In this document: positions 5,656 through 7,931 of the stretch, one piece after another
Position numbering within the stretch: position 1 is the stretch's first letter
How the letters are laid out: each line of letters begins with the position of its first letter
Source of the DNA: JBCBJZ01 sp038522635
GTDB taxonomy: Bacteria; Pseudomonadota; Alphaproteobacteria; Rhizobiales; Hyphomicrobiaceae
DNA: 7,931 nucleotides
Direction of reading: 5' to 3'
Assembly: GCA_038522635.1 (NCBI GenBank)
Contig: JBCBJZ010000159.1
Location: forward strand, 1 to 7,931
Translations under genes and position numbers: made by a program
The notes under the pieces: generated by a model
Database searches by the model: none
Seen by the model: the letters and a program-made list of their open reading frames with translations, nothing else
What the model was told of the DNA's origin: nothing

Positions 5656-6429
5656 ATGCCACGCTTTGCCGCCAACCTTTCGATGATGTTCAACGAGGTC
5701 GCGTTCCTTGATCGGTTTGAGGCTGCCGCGAACGCCGGCTTCAAAGGCGTTGAGATCCTCTTTCCCTACGAGGCGCCGAAAGAGGAGGTCGCAAGCCGGC
5801 TTAATGCGCACGGTCTTGAGCAGGTGTTGTTCAATTTGCCGCCTGGGGATTGGGACGCGGGCGAGCGCGGGTTGGCGGCGATGCCGGGGCGTGAGGACGA
5901 TTTCAAACGGGCACTGGGAACCGCGCTCGACTATGCGCAGGCGCTTAGATGTCCGCGGCTTCATGCCATGCCCGGCCTTGTGCACCACGGGGCGCGGCGG
6001 GCCACCTACGTGGAAAACCTCGCTTACGCGGCCCGTGAGGCGGCGAGCGCTTCGGTGGACATCATCATCGAGCCGATCAACACGCGGGATGTGCCTGGCT
6101 TCTTTCTGAACCGCACCGAAGATGCGCGCGCGGTGATCCATGAGGTCGGTGCCGCGAACCTTGGCCTGCAGTTCGACCTCTATCACCGGCAGATCCAACA
6201 GGGCGATGTGGCAACCGCGTTGTGCGAATTCATCGGCCTGACGAAGCATATGCAAATTGCGAACCCACCCGATCGCGGCGAGCCCGACCAAGGTGAAATG
6301 CACTACGCCTATCTGTTCAAGCACCTGGATGCGCTCGGCTACGATGGCTGGGTTGGCTGTGAATACCGCCCGCGTGCAGGCACGCTCGAAGGCTTGGGCT
6401 GGGTCGAAGCGCTGGGCGTCAGCCTTTAG
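5656..6429 (+). CDS. hyi: Hydroxypyruvate isomerase
   Basis: The 257-residue enzyme interconverts hydroxypyruvate and tartronate semialdehyde (EC 5.3.1.22), a step of glyoxylate and C3 hydroxyacid metabolism, in the cytoplasm. It is a xylose-isomerase-like TIM barrel. It resembles E. coli Hyi/OtnI (258 residues) along its whole length: FAANLSMMFNE at the start, FNLPPGDWDAGERG (59-72), IEPIN, FDLYH, NPPDRGEPDQGE and GWVGCEYRP. The divalent-metal and catalytic residues are all present: Glu139, Asp174, Gln200 and Glu236, with the two glutamates as the expected acid/base pair. GGAG at 5643-5646, 9 nt before the ATG, supports the start. It follows the acetyltransferase by 82 nt on the same strand and is convergent with the acyl-CoA dehydrogenase, with 16 nt between their stops. 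No gcl or glxR gene is seen in the window. Confidence 0.94.
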   Translation: MPRFAANLSMMFNEVAFLDRFEAAANAGFKGVEILFPYEAPKEEVASRLNAHGLEQVLFNLPPGDWDAGERGLAAMPGREDDFKRALGTALDYAQALRCPRLHAMPGLVHHGARRATYVENLAYAAREAASASVDIIIEPINTRDVPGFFLNRTEDARAVIHEVGAANLGLQFDLYHRQIQQGDVATALCEFIGLTKHMQIANPPDRGEPDQGEMHYAYLFKHLDALGYDGWVGCEYRPRAGTLEGLGWVEALGVSL

Positions 6430-6445
6430 AGCAACGGGCTACCCC

Positions 6446-7642
6446 TTAGTAGCTGCGTGGCAACCCGAGGATGTGCTGCGCGATGTAGGCCAGGATCATG
6501 TTCGTGGAGATCGGCGCGGTCTGGTAGAGGCGGGCCTCGCGCCACTTGCGTTCGATGCCGTAATCGCGCGCGAAGGCGAAGCCGCCAAACGTCTGCATCG
6601 CCGCTTCCCCCGCATGCCACGACGCGTCGGCGCTCAGCATCTTGCCAACGTTAGCTTCCGCGCCGCAGGGGCGGTCGGCCTCGAACAGTGCAGCCGCTTT
6701 GCGCACCACCAGGCTCGCCGCCATCAGTTCCGCATGCGCACGTGCCAGCGGAAACTGAATGCCCTGATGCTTGCCGATCGGTTGGCCGAAAATCACCCGC
6801 TCGCGCGCGTACCCGCAGGCCGCATCGATGAAGTAGCGCGCATCGCCCAAGCATTCTGCCGCGATTAAGATGCGCTCCGCGTTCATGCCATCGAGGATGT
6901 AGCGGAAGCCCGCGCCCTCCTGGCCGATCAGGTTCTCAGCCGGCACCTCCATCTCGTCCATGAAGACTTCGCAGGTGTTGTGGTTGATCATCGCATCGAT
7001 TTTACGCAGCTCAAGGCCATGCCCCTTCACGTCGCGCAGGTCGACCAGGAACACGGACAGGCCATCGGAGCGGCGCTTGACGTCTTCAAGCGGCGTGGTG
7101 CGCGCGAGCAGCAACATCAGATCGGAGTGCATCGCACGGCTCGTCCAGACCTTCTGGCCGCTCACCACATAGCGGTCATTGTCCTTTTTGCGCGCGCGCG
7201 TTTTGAGCTGCGTCGTGTCAGATCCGGTGCTGGGTTCCGTCACGCCGAACGCTTGCAGGCGTAGATCGCCCGAGGCGATGCCGGGCAGGTAACGCGCCTT
7301 TTGTTCGGGTGAGCCGTGCCGGAGCAGGGTGCCCATCGTGTACATTTGCGCGTGGCAGGCGGCCGCGTTGCAGCCCGAAGCGTGGATCGTCTCGAGGATC
7401 GCCACGGCTGCGGAGAGGGGCAGGCCGGCGCCGCCGTAGTCTTCTGGGATCAGCGCGCCCAAATAGCCCGCTTGCGTGAGTGCGTCGACGAACGCGGTCG
7501 GGTAGGCGTCGGCCTTGTCGCACTCGACCCAATAGGCGTTGGGGAACGCGCCGCAGACCTTGGCAACGCCATCGCGGATCTCATCCCAGCCTGCGTCAAG
7601 CGGCATGCTGGCCGGGGTATCACCGGGGCTCGTATCGTTCAT
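6446..7642 (-). CDS. Acyl-CoA dehydrogenase (FAD-dependent)
   Basis: The 398-residue flavoprotein should oxidise an acyl-CoA to the trans-2-enoyl-CoA and pass electrons to electron-transfer flavoprotein. FAD and substrate motifs appear in order: IPEDYGGAGL (65-74), the family signature GVTEPSTGSD (133-142), KVWTSRA (164-170), ARERVIFGQPIGKHQ (279-293) and QTFGGFAFARDY (350-361). The C-terminal position that holds the catalytic Glu in medium-chain enzymes reads RLYQTAPIST, with no Glu. Instead Glu256 in MNAERILIAAE matches the catalytic Glu of isovaleryl- and long-chain acyl-CoA dehydrogenases, which suggests a branched-chain-like active site. The start has GAGAGGA (7653-7659) 10 nt upstream. 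An enoyl-CoA hydratase gene lies upstream on the same strand, giving two consecutive beta-oxidation steps. The actual acyl substrate is not determined. Confidence 0.94.
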   Translation of the reverse strand: MNDTSPGDTPASMPLDAGWDEIRDGVAKVCGAFPNAYWVECDKADAYPTAFVDALTQAGYLGALIPEDYGGAGLPLSAAVAILETIHASGCNAAACHAQMYTMGTLLRHGSPEQKARYLPGIASGDLRLQAFGVTEPSTGSDTTQLKTRARKKDNDRYVVSGQKVWTSRAMHSDLMLLLARTTPLEDVKRRSDGLSVFLVDLRDVKGHGLELRKIDAMINHNTCEVFMDEMEVPAENLIGQEGAGFRYILDGMNAERILIAAECLGDARYFIDAACGYARERVIFGQPIGKHQGIQFPLARAHAELMAASLVVRKAAALFEADRPCGAEANVGKMLSADASWHAGEAAMQTFGGFAFARDYGIERKWREARLYQTAPISTNMILAYIAQHILGLPRSY

Positions 7643-7667
7643 GGTGGCGGGGTCCTCTCACAGCAAC

Positions 7668-7720
7668 GGGCGCAAAGTGCGAATCGCCGGCTCAAACACT
7701 CGCACCTAGCCTTTGCGCCC
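7668..7720. promoter_or_regulatory. Nested inverted repeat in the acyl-CoA dehydrogenase leader
   Basis: GGGCGCAAAG (7668-7677) pairs perfectly with CTTTGCGCCC (7711-7720). Inside it, TGCGA (7678-7682) pairs with TCGCA (7700-7704), leaving a 6-nt bulge and a 17-nt loop. On the minus strand the structure ends 8 nt upstream of the dehydrogenase ribosome binding site. It could be an operator, an RNA leader hairpin or a weak terminator for the upstream hydratase; there is no T-tract. Confidence 0.45.
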
Positions 7721-7752
7721 AAAGTTGCTCTGCACTTTAAGATTGGATCATC

Positions 7753-7796
7753 GGCCGATCAGCGTGGGGCAGGTAGGCCCGTGGGGCCGATCAGCG
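7753..7796. repeat. 12-bp direct repeat, one copy over the enoyl-CoA hydratase stop
   Basis: GGCCGATCAGCG occurs at 7753-7764 and again at 7785-7796, 20 bp apart. The second copy covers the last Arg codon and TGA stop of the minus-strand hydratase gene. A GTGGGGC heptamer is also duplicated (7764-7770 and 7781-7787). GGGGC/GCCCC (7783-7787/7796-7800) gives a small hairpin around the stop. Confidence 0.6.
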
Positions 7797-7931
7797 CCCC
7801 TTAAAGTCCGGTTGGCGCTTCTCGTTGAAGGCGCGGATGCCCTCTTCGCGATCTTCGGTGGGCACACATCGATTGTAGGCTTCGATCTCGAAGGCGTAGC
7901 CGTTCGCGCGGTCAAGATCGACCGCTTTGTC
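7791..7931 (-). CDS. Enoyl-CoA hydratase/isomerase family protein, C-terminal 46 codons only
   Basis: Only the C-terminal tail is inside the window; the gene enters from the right edge. The minus-strand frame reads 46 residues to a TGA at 7791-7793 and ends EEGIRAFNEKRQPDFKGR, the near-universal C-terminus of crotonase-fold enoyl-CoA hydratases (EG-x-x-AF-x-EKR-x-P-x-F-x-G). Before it, AFEIEAYNRCVPTEDR fits the helix-turn preceding that tail. The family hydrates or isomerises enoyl-CoA esters in the cytoplasm, the step after the acyl-CoA dehydrogenase encoded 148 nt downstream, so the two probably belong to one catabolic operon. The catalytic glutamates lie outside the window, so hydratase cannot be told from isomerase or another crotonase. 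Confidence 0.85.
   Translation of the reverse strand, partial: DKAVDLDRANGYAFEIEAYNRCVPTEDREEGIRAFNEKRQPDFKGR

Noticed and set aside
5470..6324. Minus-strand 284-codon open frame opposite hyi
   Set aside because: It lies almost wholly antisense to a clearly identified enzyme gene, overlaps the end of the GNAT gene, and shows no family motif.
6438..6453. GCTAC/GTAGC hairpin between the convergent hyi and dehydrogenase stops as a terminator
   Set aside because: The stem is only 5 bp with no T-tract and overlaps the dehydrogenase stop codon; too weak to call.
6257..6868. Plus-strand 203-codon frame crossing the hyi/acyl-CoA dehydrogenase boundary
   Set aside because: It runs out of frame through the end of hyi and antisense through the dehydrogenase; no domain or ribosome binding site.
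7316..7804. Plus-strand 162-codon frame antisense to the acyl-CoA dehydrogenase start
   Set aside because: It covers a conserved gene start and the intergenic hairpin; composition is that of an antisense shadow.

Overview
This is a high-GC bacterial window of ordinary chromosomal gene density. The gene types (a short BLUF photoreceptor, a peptidoglycan-binding OmpA-like protein, hydroxypyruvate isomerase, acyl-CoA metabolism) and the strong GC bias suggest a proteobacterium, most likely an alphaproteobacterium. That placement is inferred from overall character only. No rRNA, tRNA, CRISPR array, insertion sequence, integrase or phage gene is visible.

Positions 1-1441 (plus strand) look like an envelope segment. 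They hold the C-terminal part of a Pro/Ala-rich protein ending in an OmpA-like peptidoglycan-binding domain, then a 100-residue single-pass membrane protein with an Arg-rich tail. Positions 1669-2350 (plus) hold a complete short BLUF blue-light photoreceptor followed by an unrecognised 70-residue protein with a near-perfect ribosome binding site. These two form a plausible light-sensing pair. A hairpin separates them from the convergent gene at 2431.

Positions 2431-4068 (minus) encode a gamma-glutamyltransferase-fold Ntn hydrolase. It keeps the nucleophilic Thr but lacks several residues that hold glutamate in true GGT. It is divergent from a plus-strand pair at 4279-5573, a YeaE-type aldo/keto reductase and a GNAT acetyltransferase, whose coding regions are only 2 nt apart. 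The 210-nt divergent region carries a two-unit imperfect tandem repeat of about 32 bp. Hydroxypyruvate isomerase (hyi, 5656-6429) follows on the same strand. The GGT-fold hydrolase, YeaE-like reductase and Hyi could together handle small C2/C3 amides, aldehydes and keto acids, but this is only suggested by proximity.

Positions 6446-7931 (minus) hold an acyl-CoA dehydrogenase and, upstream of it, the last 46 codons of an enoyl-CoA hydratase/isomerase. Both belong to fatty-acid, branched-chain or aromatic acyl-CoA breakdown. The 148-nt gap between them carries a nested inverted repeat just upstream of the dehydrogenase ribosome binding site and a 12-bp direct repeat that spans the hydratase stop codon.

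I do not see a clear new multi-gene system. The best leads are the BLUF plus 70-residue protein pair, the GGT-fold enzyme with an altered substrate pocket, and the two structured intergenic regions.
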